A stretch of 64,000 nt of DNA, from positions 248,001 to 312,000 of the forward strand of contig NZ_DLHM01000003.1 of assembly GCF_002483205.1 (NCBI RefSeq). The letters run 5' to 3'. The position numbers were made by a program, and so were the translations under genes. The notes beneath the pieces are model-generated. The model saw nothing but the letters and a program-made list of their open reading frames with translations. It had not been told where the DNA came from and made no database searches. Source of the stretch: Flavihumibacter sp. UBA7668. GTDB taxonomy: Bacteria > Bacteroidota > Bacteroidia > Chitinophagales > Chitinophagaceae. Shown here one piece after another: positions 27,217 to 35,328 of this stretch (the stretch's first letter is position 1; each line of letters starts with the position of its first letter).

Positions 27217-27231
27217 ACCTTTTTTATACTG

Positions 27232-27867
27232 TTAGAATAACCGTCGTAGAAAAAGTCCAACGTTGTTATAGTGCGTAGCCATTGGCCCGTACTGATCAAA
27301 TTGTACCGACAATCCGAACTGTAAATCTGCGGTATCCACGCCCAATCTTGTATATTGATAACTCCGGCTATGTCCTTTCCGGTTCCATGTTGTCATATAC
27401 TGAAACCGGGCATACAGGTTTACAGGTCTGTTTGCGACTCCTAAATATTCAATAAATCCCATAAGTTCGACATTAGGGTCAGACCAGATGTCCATTCTCG
27501 GGTAAAACAATACAGATGTTGTTTTTCCACTCTTGAAATACTGAAAGAATACAGATGGCCTTACCCGGCTCAGCGGGGTGAAGATTGAGCCGATTCCGGA
27601 AGTCCAGTATTTACTCAGCGCATAGGTAAGGTATGACTGGCTCATGATTTCATTGCCCCGTTTTTTGTCATAAGGTATCAGAACGGAAGAGGTATGAAAG
27701 AAACCTAAAGATTTTTCCGTATAGAATTGCCCTTTAAAAGCATGCTGATAATAGTAGCCCGAATGACCTGCACTGATTTCAATAGCTATCTGTGCCCAGG
27801 TGGAAAAATACGACATATTAAAAAAAAGCCAGAACAGCAAATATAGTAAGACCCTATTTTCTCTCAT
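27232..27867 (-). CDS. secreted or outer-membrane protein of unknown function
   Basis: The 211-residue product has a signal peptide (LLFWLFFNMSYFSTWAQ) followed by many strand-like segments rich in Tyr, Phe and Trp (SGYYYQHAF, YFKSGKTTSVLFYPRMDIW). It ends in Phe after VGLFLRRL, so an outer-membrane barrel is likely. The family is not recognised. It lies 15 nt upstream of the DoxX remnant on the same strand. The 218-nt gap to the AraC gene (27868-28086) holds no frame. Confidence 0.6.
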   Translation of the reverse strand: MRENRVLLYLLFWLFFNMSYFSTWAQIAIEISAGHSGYYYQHAFKGQFYTEKSLGFFHTSSVLIPYDKKRGNEIMSQSYLTYALSKYWTSGIGSIFTPLSRVRPSVFFQYFKSGKTTSVLFYPRMDIWSDPNVELMGFIEYLGVANRPVNLYARFQYMTTWNRKGHSRSYQYTRLGVDTADLQFGLSVQFDQYGPMATHYNNVGLFLRRLF

Positions 27868-28086
27868 TTTAAAATTCGATACCTTTTGATTCTATATAAG
27901 ACACATGAGGTATCAAAAACGTGACGAAGTTAATAGGTTGACTGGCTTTTATGATTATGCACTAATCCGATTATACGCCAATATGAAGTCTCAAGTATTT
28001 TTTGGTAGTAGTATCTTTTTGATGCATCGCTTCTCAACACCCTCAAAAGTCCAATAGACATCGATGGAAATCCTACAGGCTAGATT

Positions 28087-29004
28087 TCAATTGAATGATT
28101 GCCTAAATTGTAGCGGTGAAAAATTAGTTTTTGACTTGAAGATTTTGCTAAATGATTGTGGATACTCAAAACCTAATTGATACGCAATTTCACTAATCGA
28201 CAAATCTGTTGTCGCAAGTTTTTCTTTTGCTTTTTCAACTAATTTGTTTTGAATATGCTGTTGTGTGCTTTCTCCAGTCAATTGCTTAAGTAAACTGCTC
28301 AAATAGTTTGGAGATACATTTAAAGCCTGTGCTATATATTGTACAGTTGGCAAGCCATTTTCCAGCATTTTGCCATTTTCAAAAAGTTCTTTTAGTAGTT
28401 GTTCTAACCGGATTAAAATTTGATGACCATTTATTTTTCGGGTTATGAATTGTCGATGATAGAATCTATCAGAATAAATGAGTAAAAATTCAATTTGTGA
28501 AATGATAAGCTGTTGACTGAATTTATCAATATTGGAATGATATTCTTGCTGAATACTTTTGAAAATATTTACAACAATTGCTTCTTCTTTATCAGAAAGA
28601 TGCAAGGCTTCATTTGCGGAATAACTAAAATACTCGTACTGCTTTATTGATTTAGCCAAAGCGGTCTGCGAAAAAAAATCAGGATGGATAAGCAACATCC
28701 ATCCTGAAAGCTTATAGTTCCCATCAGTTTCTATTGAAAAAACTTGATTGGGCGAAATAAAAAACATAACCCCCTCATCAAAATCATAGCTTTGTTGTCC
28801 GTATTTATACTTCACTTTTGCATCAAAGTTTCTTTTTAATGCAATGGAATAAAAATCAAATACGAAGCTTGTTCCCAAACTATTTAAGTGTTCCAATTCA
28901 TCAAAATGTATAACACTGACCAACGGATGTTCGGGCTTTGGCAATCCCCGATGTTTATGATATTCGCTGATGGTTTTAATGCGATGAGGCTGTATGTGTT
29001 TCAT
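28087..29004 (-). CDS. AraC-family transcriptional regulator
   Basis: The 305-residue product has an N-terminal cupin-like sensing region (about 25-150) and a C-terminal AraC double HTH (about 205-303) with VQYIAQALNVSPNYLSSLLKQ and ISEIAYQLGFEYPQSFSKIFKSKTN. It is 9 nt downstream of the NmrA-like gene and on the same strand, so it probably regulates that gene in response to a small molecule. The stretch is visibly more AT-rich than the flanks. Confidence 0.93.
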   Translation of the reverse strand: MKHIQPHRIKTISEYHKHRGLPKPEHPLVSVIHFDELEHLNSLGTSFVFDFYSIALKRNFDAKVKYKYGQQSYDFDEGVMFFISPNQVFSIETDGNYKLSGWMLLIHPDFFSQTALAKSIKQYEYFSYSANEALHLSDKEEAIVVNIFKSIQQEYHSNIDKFSQQLIISQIEFLLIYSDRFYHRQFITRKINGHQILIRLEQLLKELFENGKMLENGLPTVQYIAQALNVSPNYLSSLLKQLTGESTQQHIQNKLVEKAKEKLATTDLSISEIAYQLGFEYPQSFSKIFKSKTNFSPLQFRQSFN

Positions 29005-29013
29005 TATGAAATT

Positions 29014-29904
29014 TTAAAGTTTGTTATATGCAGTAACAAAGTCTTTAGCAAAATCTTTAAATTTTACTTTTCCTAACACTTCAGGTTTGTTTAGTTTGTA
29101 ATGTTCAGCCAATTTACCTTGATGAAGACTTGAAAACATATTGACAAGATTTATAGAAAGCAGTTCAGGAAAACCAATATCTCTGTAGCCTTTGAGGGCT
29201 TCTTCATCAGATATAACATTCCATTTCAAATCTGGCTTGCCAATTGCTTCACCTAAAATATTTGCAATTTCGTTTCCTGTAAGTTCGTCACTTGAAACAT
29301 ATCTCACTTTTCTTTGAACTGGTGCTGATTCTATTTCTTCAGTAATAGCTGATGCAATATCAATAGGCGAAACCATTTCAAATTTTTGGTCGCCTCCATA
29401 ATTTGCAAAAATTATCCCTGTATCTTTTATCATAGGAATCAGATTTAGCAAATTGTAATAGAAATAAGTAGGACGAATATGAGTAATAGCTGCATCTTTG
29501 AGTTCATTCAAACTATTTTCAACATAATGTGCCCCTAAAATATTACCTGTGCCTTTATCCAGATGAGCCCCATAACTACTTAAATTAACCAATCGCTTTA
29601 CACCAGCTTGCTTAATGGCTTGAGCATAATTGTTGCCAATTTTACGATAGTACTCCCTTATATCTGGTTCTGCAAAATAATTTGAAGGAACCATTGTGTA
29701 AACTAAATCTGCCCCTTTGAAAGTCTGTCTGAGAAAATCAACATCTTCAACAGAGCCAATTGCAGCCTTTGCTCCTAGTGCTTCAATGTCTTTTTGCCTA
29801 TCGGCAGTACTTGTGACAACTGATACATGATGCCCATTTTTTACTAAATTGTGGGTTAGCTCTTTCCCAATGTGTCCTAACGAGCCTGTAATCGTAATTT
29901 TCAT
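29014..29904 (-). CDS. NmrA-like NAD(P)-binding oxidoreductase / quinone reductase type
   Basis: The 296-residue product (ATG at 29904; a TTG six codons upstream is less likely) starts with the dinucleotide-binding motif ITGSLGHIGKEL. It continues with LSSYGAHLDKGTG and LRPTYFYYNLL, typical of atypical short-chain dehydrogenases of the NmrA/HSCARG and azoreductase-like group. It is a cytosolic NAD(P)H-dependent enzyme or redox sensor. It is transcribed together with the AraC gene. AT-rich composition hints at transfer as a unit. Confidence 0.9.
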   Translation of the reverse strand: MKITITGSLGHIGKELTHNLVKNGHHVSVVTSTADRQKDIEALGAKAAIGSVEDVDFLRQTFKGADLVYTMVPSNYFAEPDIREYYRKIGNNYAQAIKQAGVKRLVNLSSYGAHLDKGTGNILGAHYVENSLNELKDAAITHIRPTYFYYNLLNLIPMIKDTGIIFANYGGDQKFEMVSPIDIASAITEEIESAPVQRKVRYVSSDELTGNEIANILGEAIGKPDLKWNVISDEEALKGYRDIGFPELLSINLVNMFSSLHQGKLAEHYKLNKPEVLGKVKFKDFAKDFVTAYNKL

Positions 29905-30269
29905 TTTGTCTGTTTTTTTCAAATCGAATTACAAAACTCATAATTAACAGGGAAGCAATTGTAGTCAAATCTTATATTATTGTATTTAAATCTACGATAG
30001 TATCTTTTATCATTGACATAAAACCAGTGTGCTCAAATTCCTTTTTTTAGATAGCAACTTGAATCAAAAATAAATCTCAATCTAACTGCTTAAGTCGTGG
30101 TTTTTTTGGGTCTAGATCTCGAGGTATTGCGTAATTTCTTTATCAATCAGTTTTACAGCTCCCATAACAACTTCCTTTTGATTCAAATTTACTGTTTAAA
30201 ATACTTATCTAAATGGATTACCTACTCCTTTTTATTGGAAAATCGAGTCCACTACTATCCTATTGAATA
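29905..30269. other. AT-rich intergenic stretch with possible gene remnant
   Basis: This 365-nt stretch has no convincing gene. A short minus-strand frame (30112-30165, beginning MGAVKLIDKEIT and stopping after 17 residues) resembles the start of addiction-module antitoxins but is too short to call. The rest looks AT-rich, like the AraC/NmrA pair before it. Confidence 0.4.
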
Positions 30270-30827
30270 CTACCTTTCCAGTATCCGTACTATTTCCTTA
30301 TAGCCAGACTTCCTGGCGTGTTTCAAAGCAGTAACCCCATTCTTATCCGGTATAGATCGATCGCAACCGGCAGCTACTAAAATTTCAACAATGGTGACAT
30401 ATTTTGAACTTCCATCTCCAAGTACTACAGCTTCCATCAGCGCTGTCCATCCAAGCCGGTTTACATGGTTGATGGGAAACCCTTTCGTATTCGCCAGTAA
30501 CCGAACAGTTTCAATATGCCCACGTTCACAGGCAGGTATTAACGCAGTTCCATTATACCGATTAAAAACATCAAAGCGGGCTCCGTTGTCCAGAAACAAT
30601 TGCACGAATTCTGTATAACCCAAGGCGCCTGATAACAAAAATGGACTGTCCAATTGTTCATTTTGATAATTGACATTTGCACCCAATTTCAACAGCTCCT
30701 TTGCTTTTCCAATATTCCGGTCCCGTACTGCCTGTAATAAGGATTTATTGATTTTATCCATTTGATCAAATGCTGAATTAGTGTCTGACAAAAAGAAAGA
30801 GATAAAAAAAATGACCAGTGATTTCAT
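30270..30827 (-). CDS. exported ankyrin-repeat protein
   Basis: The 185-residue product has a short hydrophobic leader (LVIFFISFFLSDTNSA) and four to five ankyrin repeats, recognisable by LLQAVRDRNIGKAKELLKLG, LIPACERGHIETVRLLA, GWTALMEAVVLGD and GVTALKHARKSGYKEIVRIL. It is likely periplasmic and a protein-interaction module; no partner is evident. A second, longer ankyrin protein lies at 39984. Confidence 0.88.
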   Translation of the reverse strand: MKSLVIFFISFFLSDTNSAFDQMDKINKSLLQAVRDRNIGKAKELLKLGANVNYQNEQLDSPFLLSGALGYTEFVQLFLDNGARFDVFNRYNGTALIPACERGHIETVRLLANTKGFPINHVNRLGWTALMEAVVLGDGSSKYVTIVEILVAAGCDRSIPDKNGVTALKHARKSGYKEIVRILER

Positions 30828-30870
30828 GCAGCTGTATTAGTTGAAGACGGAGAGACTTTCAGCTCCTGTG

Positions 30871-31086
30871 TTACGAAAAATGATTTGCCTTAAAGCTACC
30901 TTTCTCTGCAATCTTTTCTTTATCATAGAATGAGATTGCGCCATCCACAAAATAATCAATTGATTCCCCAGTTAAGTTGTCGTTTACATATGTGTTATAT
31001 GAGAAAACTCTCCCGCTATCATCATAATCAATCCATACATATTCTAACTTTCTTTCCGGGATCTTAAAGAATAAGCAGTTAATCAC
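30871..31086 (-). CDS. short hypothetical frame, possibly a fragment
   Basis: A 71-codon frame begins at GTG (31086-31084), directly overlapping the end of the vapC remnant. It contains YVWIDYDDSGRVFSYNTYVN and DYFVDGAISFYDKEK, which read like real protein. No start-site signal or relatives are recognised, so it may be the 3' end of a deleted gene brought here by the same event that destroyed vapC. Confidence 0.35.
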   Translation of the reverse strand: MINCLFFKIPERKLEYVWIDYDDSGRVFSYNTYVNDNLTGESIDYFVDGAISFYDKEKIAEKGSFKANHFS

Positions 31087-31239
31087 GAAGTGCCAAAAAA
31101 CACGATTCCCTCCACTTCCTTAAAATGTTTGTCGGTGGCAAAAAGCAGTTTGCGTGTCTGGATTCGCCGATACATCATTATTCTCTCTAAACGTATGAAT
31201 AATCACGCTGGTGTCCAGCAGGCATTTACTTCCATTCAT
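31083..31239 (-). pseudogene. vapC-like PIN-domain toxin remnant (internal deletion and frameshift)
   Basis: Starting at an ATG at 31239 that overlaps the antitoxin end, one frame reads MNGSKCLLDTSVIIHTFREN, the classic PIN-domain N-terminus with its first catalytic aspartate. After about 20 codons the match is lost. A second frame then reads LLFATDKHFKEVEGIVFFG, the usual PIN C-terminus, up to a TGA at 31083. About 80 of the usual ~130 residues are gone and the two ends are out of frame, so the toxin cannot be made. Confidence 0.8.
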
Positions 31240-31453
31240 CAGGGTGGATTTGTTCACAACCTTCAGCTATTGTCTTTTCCAGTTCATCCGCTTCTTCCTT
31301 TGTCCACATGCCGGCAAAAGAAGTAAAACTTCTGCGACCAACAGCATGCAATTTGCTTTTGGCGATAACCGTCTCCACCTCCGCCAGCAGCGCAGCATCC
31401 TCAATCTTTAAGATCTCTTCAATAAGGTGTAGTTTTTTTGCTTCTCCAAACAT
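31226..31453 (-). CDS. VapB-like antitoxin (orphaned)
   Basis: The 75-residue product (ATG at 31453; a TTG at 31474 is less likely) has helical segments (KKLHLIEEILKIEDAALLAEVETVI) and a C-terminal tail with WTKEEADELEKTIAEGCE, the usual toxin-wrapping region of small antitoxins paired with PIN toxins in Bacteroidota. The frame is intact, but the toxin immediately downstream is destroyed. It may persist as a decoy or by chance. Confidence 0.75.
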   Translation of the reverse strand: MFGEAKKLHLIEEILKIEDAALLAEVETVIAKSKLHAVGRRSFTSFAGMWTKEEADELEKTIAEGCEQIHPDEWK

Positions 31454-31522
31454 GGCGTATCGATTTATACTCAAATTTATTTTTTTAAATGGGCTTAACC
31501 AAACAGGTGGAGTTCCAGATAT

Positions 31523-32848
31523 CTAATAGATCATCACGCCCTTATAAACCAATCTCCTCACCGTCGATACCCTCGCCACTGCTTCTGCGGAACAACTGGC
31601 ATCTATCAATACAAAACTGGCTTCGTCGCCAGGTTTGGGCCATTGCTGCTCGCCTTTTCGGTTGAGGGGTGTAATGCCGGCGGTAGCCAGACTTAACGAT
31701 TGGGAAAGCTCCAGCTCGGTTACCATCCCATATAACTGCGCCATCAGATTGGCCTTTTGCAATACACTGCCGGTACCAAAACTATTCCAGTGATCAATGA
31801 TGCTGTCATTGCCGGTTACTACCTGAACCCCGTGTTTTAACAAAGTGGGAAGGGGCATCTGCGAACGACCCATCGGTATGGTGGAGGCTATACCAATTCC
31901 GGCTGCCGCCAGCTTTTCGGCTATAGCTTCCTGTTGATTGCTATCCAGCGATGCCAACACAAAACAATGACTTAACCAGGTCCGGTTTTTTAATGCAGGA
32001 TTTTCATTCACCCGATCAATCAGATAATTCACCACCTGCAATCCATCTGCCCCACCCTCATGCAAATGAATATCGATTCCCTTATCATAATCCAATGCCA
32101 GTTGCACGGTAAAATCCATTGTACGGTTGATATTTCCATCAATGGATGCCGGATCCAATCCGCCTATAAAATCGATTCCCGATTGCGCGGCTTCTTTCAT
32201 CAATGATGTGGAATCACGGTAATAAAGTCCATGTTGCGGAAATGCTACCAGCTCTGCACCAAATCCCTGCTTCTTATTCTCTAATGCCTTTTGAAGATTG
32301 CGTAGCGACTGCAACGCTGAGGTTGGTTCAATATTGACATGACTTCTTGCAAAAGCTGTTCCTTTTGATTGCAACAATTCAATCATCTTTTCAGCCCGAT
32401 AGGTAGAGGTCTTCAGCATTTCCGGAAGCATCTCTTCTTCCATTGCAATCATATCCTTCACCGTTCTGTTTTTACGGATCCTGGCTTTCCAGAGACCACC
32501 ATAAAAAGTTTTATCCAGATGAATATGCAGGTCTTTGAAGGATGGCAGCATCAGGTGATTCTTTGCATCTACTGCCTTTGCGCTGTTCGTGTTGGGTCCT
32601 ATTTTAAAAAATTTCCCCTCTCTGCATTCTACAGAAAACAGGTCCGTTTTGGTAGCCGCCACATCCTGTCCAGCCCATTCAAATCCGGTTTCGAGTCGCA
32701 CATTTTTTAATACCAGGGATTGTCCCTTATCTTGATTCGATTCGGATGAAGTTACCGGCCACCTGTCAGTTGCAAAACCACTACCCGCGCCAGCCAGTAA
32801 TACCGAAGAGTTTTTGATAAACTCTTTTCTTGAAATGGATCCTTTCAT
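31523..32848 (-). CDS. amidohydrolase, cytosine-deaminase-like, exported
   Basis: The 441-residue product begins with SRKEFIKNSSVLLAGAGSG, a Tat-like or lipoprotein-like leader. Metal-binding motifs of the amidohydrolase superfamily are HIHLDK (His108, His110), DIHLHEGG, LSHCFVLA and VTGNDSIIDHW (the late Asp). The HLDKT form and overall layout match the CodA cytosine deaminase/ammeline group. An exported member suggests a scavenging or detoxifying role outside the cytosol; the substrate is uncertain. It sits among antitoxin genes with no functional link seen. Confidence 0.88.
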   Translation of the reverse strand: MKGSISRKEFIKNSSVLLAGAGSGFATDRWPVTSSESNQDKGQSLVLKNVRLETGFEWAGQDVAATKTDLFSVECREGKFFKIGPNTNSAKAVDAKNHLMLPSFKDLHIHLDKTFYGGLWKARIRKNRTVKDMIAMEEEMLPEMLKTSTYRAEKMIELLQSKGTAFARSHVNIEPTSALQSLRNLQKALENKKQGFGAELVAFPQHGLYYRDSTSLMKEAAQSGIDFIGGLDPASIDGNINRTMDFTVQLALDYDKGIDIHLHEGGADGLQVVNYLIDRVNENPALKNRTWLSHCFVLASLDSNQQEAIAEKLAAAGIGIASTIPMGRSQMPLPTLLKHGVQVVTGNDSIIDHWNSFGTGSVLQKANLMAQLYGMVTELELSQSLSLATAGITPLNRKGEQQWPKPGDEASFVLIDASCSAEAVARVSTVRRLVYKGVMIY

Positions 32849-32868
32849 AATATAGTTCGTTCTTCCTT

Positions 32869-33048
32869 CTACGACTCCTTACTAGCGTGCCATTGCTTAA
32901 TTTGCTTTTTCATCTCCACATTACTAATAGAATCACCATTAGTAAATTCATCTTCAGCTTCAGCTAATTCTTTATTGTACTGCTCTAAATCAATGCGACC
33001 TTCTTCCCGCTCAATATCATCCTGTACCAGAGCATATATAGCTTTCAT
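32869..33048 (-). CDS. small RelB-like antitoxin-type protein without partner
   Basis: Possible starts are ATG at 33048 (59 aa, chosen) or 33069. The acidic, helical product (IDLEQYNKELAEAEDEFTN) ends in VEMKKQIKQWHASKE, a form common to antitoxins encoded before RelE/ParE toxins. No toxin follows; only 20 nt separate its stop from the amidohydrolase start. The assignment rests on overall form and is tentative. Confidence 0.55.
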   Translation of the reverse strand: MKAIYALVQDDIEREEGRIDLEQYNKELAEAEDEFTNGDSISNVEMKKQIKQWHASKES

Positions 33049-33100
33049 TTTTTGCGATTTTTTCCGCATGGCTAAAATAGTCAAACTGTTTTAAAATATT

Positions 33101-33273
33101 TTATCCAAAAAGATCCTGAACGAGTGCATCCCTGCTTTTACCAAAATGAGTTGCTATATCCGAAAGGATCGCAGATAATGTACCAATCTTAAGCGGATCA
33201 TGATGTGGTATCGTGATATGATGCTGACCATTCTGTTCAGTAGTCAGCCGGATATGACTTCCCGCCTTTTCAT
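33101..33273 (-). pseudogene. hicA toxin remnant (5' part deleted)
   Basis: An ATG overlapping the hicB stop (ATGA) is followed after seven bases by a jump into the HicA core, read in another frame: AGSHIRLTTEQNGQHHITIP, then HHDPLKIGTLSAIL and SRDALVQDLFG to a TAA at 33101. The first ~25-30 residues, including the start of the double-stranded-RNA-binding-like fold, are missing. The frame set by the ATG stops after nine codons, so no toxin is made. Confidence 0.8.
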
Positions 33274-33473
33274 GCAGCTATTACTTCTTCACGAACAATG
33301 TGCAGGCGAACTATCCTTTTTTTAGCATCATCAAAATGACAACGTACTGCATCAATTACCGAAGCTTTCAATAACTCCAGCGTATCTCCCTGTGTATAAA
33401 TTGATAGACCTACACCCTTAGCTGTATAACCACCCTCCGGACTTTCTTCAACCATAAAAATCAATTCTTCCAT
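33270..33473 (-). CDS. hicB: HicB-family antitoxin (orphaned)
   Basis: The 67-residue product is a compact HicB domain with FMVEESPEGGYTAKGVG, SIYTQGDTLELLKASVIDAV and the family's typical end LHIVREEVIAA. The gene order hicB then hicA is common in Bacteroidota for this subtype. The antitoxin is intact while the toxin behind it is truncated. Confidence 0.85.
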   Translation of the reverse strand: MEELIFMVEESPEGGYTAKGVGLSIYTQGDTLELLKASVIDAVRCHFDDAKKRIVRLHIVREEVIAA

Positions 33474-33641
33474 TTACTACTCATTTAATTCAAATTTACT
33501 GCATCCGGAACGCTTATCCAAAAGGGTGGGTTGTAGGAACAGGTTAGGTGACCGGCCGGACGGAACCAGTTAATTTTCATGAATAATTATTGTTTTACAA
33601 TAATTAATTGCATATTTGCAGTATAAATTCAAGGATTAGTT

Positions 33642-34157
33642 ATGCAAGCCACCCGTCTTATTTCCAAGCTGCTCTTCTATTTTTCAAGATTGATGGCCCT
33701 GCTCTATGGTGCCTTTTTTCTTTTGTCTGCAATCGCTCTAAGTACCGGCTGGGGCTTGGAACTTAGAGAAAATGGTCAGTATTTCTCCGTCAATTATCCC
33801 TTTTCTGAAAAACATATGCTGAACGGCGATTACAATGCCAGCTATATCTTTCTGTATTTCCTTTCTGTCATTTTCTGGTACTTTCTATTCTGCTGGCTTT
33901 TGGGAAATGTATTCCGCGTTTTCTTTCAACCCCGCTTGTTTACGGATAACGGGGTTCGTCACCTTAGAAATTTTTATCTGGCGAATTTTCTATTACCCCT
34001 ACTTCATGTGATTGCCACCCTGCTGTTCGACACCCTGGAAGCAGATGCCGTTGCATTGGTTTTATTGCATGCGGTGGTTGGTGTGTTTGCCTATTTCTTA
34101 GCAGCTATCTTTCGTCAGGGACTTCAATTACAAAAAGAACAGGACCTATATATCTGA
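33642..34157 (+). CDS. DUF2975 domain-containing membrane protein
   Basis: The 171-residue product has four hydrophobic segments (about 14-36, 68-92, 112-130, 138-158), the arrangement of DUF2975. An LFTDNGVRHLRNF loop between helices is typical. It stands 3 nt before an Xre-type regulator. DUF2975/HTH pairs are widespread and thought to sense membrane or cell-envelope state; the function is unknown. Confidence 0.88.
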   Translation: MQATRLISKLLFYFSRLMALLYGAFFLLSAIALSTGWGLELRENGQYFSVNYPFSEKHMLNGDYNASYIFLYFLSVIFWYFLFCWLLGNVFRVFFQPRLFTDNGVRHLRNFYLANFLLPLLHVIATLLFDTLEADAVALVLLHAVVGVFAYFLAAIFRQGLQLQKEQDLYI

Positions 34158-34160
34158 CTT

Positions 34161-34373
34161 ATGCCCATAATTGTAAATATCGATGTGATGCTGGCCAAGC
34201 GTAAGATGCAGAGTAAACACCTGGCAGAATTGCTGGGCATAACGCAGGCTAATTTATCCATCTTAAAAACAGGTAAAGCCAAAGGTATCCGATTTGAAAC
34301 CCTGGAAGCCATCTGCCAGGCACTGGATTGTCAGCCGGGTGATATCCTCGAATACCAGCCCTCCGAAACCTAA
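34161..34373 (+). CDS. Xre/Cro-type HTH regulator (YozG-like)
   Basis: The 70-residue product is one helix-turn-helix domain: MLAKRKMQSKHLAELLGITQ, NLSILKTGKAKGIRFETLEA, and the end ALDCQPGDILEY. Such regulators pair with DUF2975 proteins. It is coupled to the gene before it and probably controls the pair. Confidence 0.92.
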   Translation: MPIIVNIDVMLAKRKMQSKHLAELLGITQANLSILKTGKAKGIRFETLEAICQALDCQPGDILEYQPSET

Positions 34374-34446
34374 CTAATTTATCATACGAATTTTTTGCTC
34401 TCCTAACGGGGACAGACACCCTATTGCCCCAACTAAACACATTACC

Positions 34447-35328
34447 ATGCCCACACTACAAATCAACCAATTGAACAAAACCTATTCCAATGGAATAGAA
34501 GCACTGCAAAATATCAACCTTAACATCGGTCCGGGTTTATTCGGACTACTCGGACCAAACGGCGCCGGCAAATCCAGCCTGATGAAAATAATAGCCGGAT
34601 TGGAAACCGCCAGCTCCGGCACCATTCATTTTAATGAAACAGATATTCTAACCGATCCCCACTATATCAAACAACGACTCGGTTTCCTGCCACAGGATTT
34701 TGGTGTTTACCCCAATATATCCGCTCTGGAATTACTCGATTATCTGGCTGTATTAAAAGGCATTCCAAAAGCCGGCAGAAAAGAACAGGTACTGGCGCTC
34801 TTGCAGAAAGTCAATCTCTATGATAAAAGAAAACAGGACGTGTTTAGTTTTTCAGGAGGCATGCGCCAGCGTTTCGGCATTGCGCAGGCATTGTTGGGAA
34901 ACCCTGAACTGATCCTGGTAGATGAACCCACCGCCGGATTGGATCCGGAAGAACGCAATCGCTTTAATAACCTGCTGAGTGAACTGGGAGAACAAATCAT
35001 TGTAGTGCTATCTACTCATATTGTGGAGGATGTGAAAAGCCTTTGTACCAATATGGCCATTCTTATCCAGGGTGAGCTAGTTGCACAAGGATCACCAGAA
35101 GATTTTATTCAAACCATCAGCGGAAAAATCTGGAGAAAAACAATCGATAAAAAACAATTGAATGAATATAAGACAGCTTTCTCTGTCTTATATACTCAAC
35201 TGAATGCGGGACAATTAACCATCCGGGTTCTTGCAGAACAGCAGCCGGCAGCGGGTTTTGAAGCTACTGAACCACTGTTGGAAGATATCTATTTTTCTAA
35301 CCTGCGCAATTCCAACTCCCATGCTTAA
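34447..35328 (+). CDS. ABC transporter ATP-binding protein
   Basis: The 293-residue product has Walker A GPNGAGKSS (36-44), Q-loop FLPQDFGVYP, signature FSGGMRQRFG (about 137), Walker B LILVDEPTAGLD and H-loop LSTHIVEDV. It is the ATPase partner of the permease/peptidase fusion, whose ATG at 35321 overlaps its end by 8 nt. The pair probably forms one transporter. Confidence 0.95.
   Translation: MPTLQINQLNKTYSNGIEALQNINLNIGPGLFGLLGPNGAGKSSLMKIIAGLETASSGTIHFNETDILTDPHYIKQRLGFLPQDFGVYPNISALELLDYLAVLKGIPKAGRKEQVLALLQKVNLYDKRKQDVFSFSGGMRQRFGIAQALLGNPELILVDEPTAGLDPEERNRFNNLLSELGEQIIVVLSTHIVEDVKSLCTNMAILIQGELVAQGSPEDFIQTISGKIWRKTIDKKQLNEYKTAFSVLYTQLNAGQLTIRVLAEQQPAAGFEATEPLLEDIYFSNLRNSNSHA

Noticed and set aside
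30112..30165. 18-codon frame beginning MGAVKLIDKEIT, similar to an addiction-module start
   Set aside because: Too short and ended by a stop; noted only as a possible remnant in the gap entry.
25045..33600. Integrated element or IS boundaries around the accessory region
   Set aside because: No transposase, integrase or matching terminal repeats could be found by eye, and tRNA-Cys is far away.
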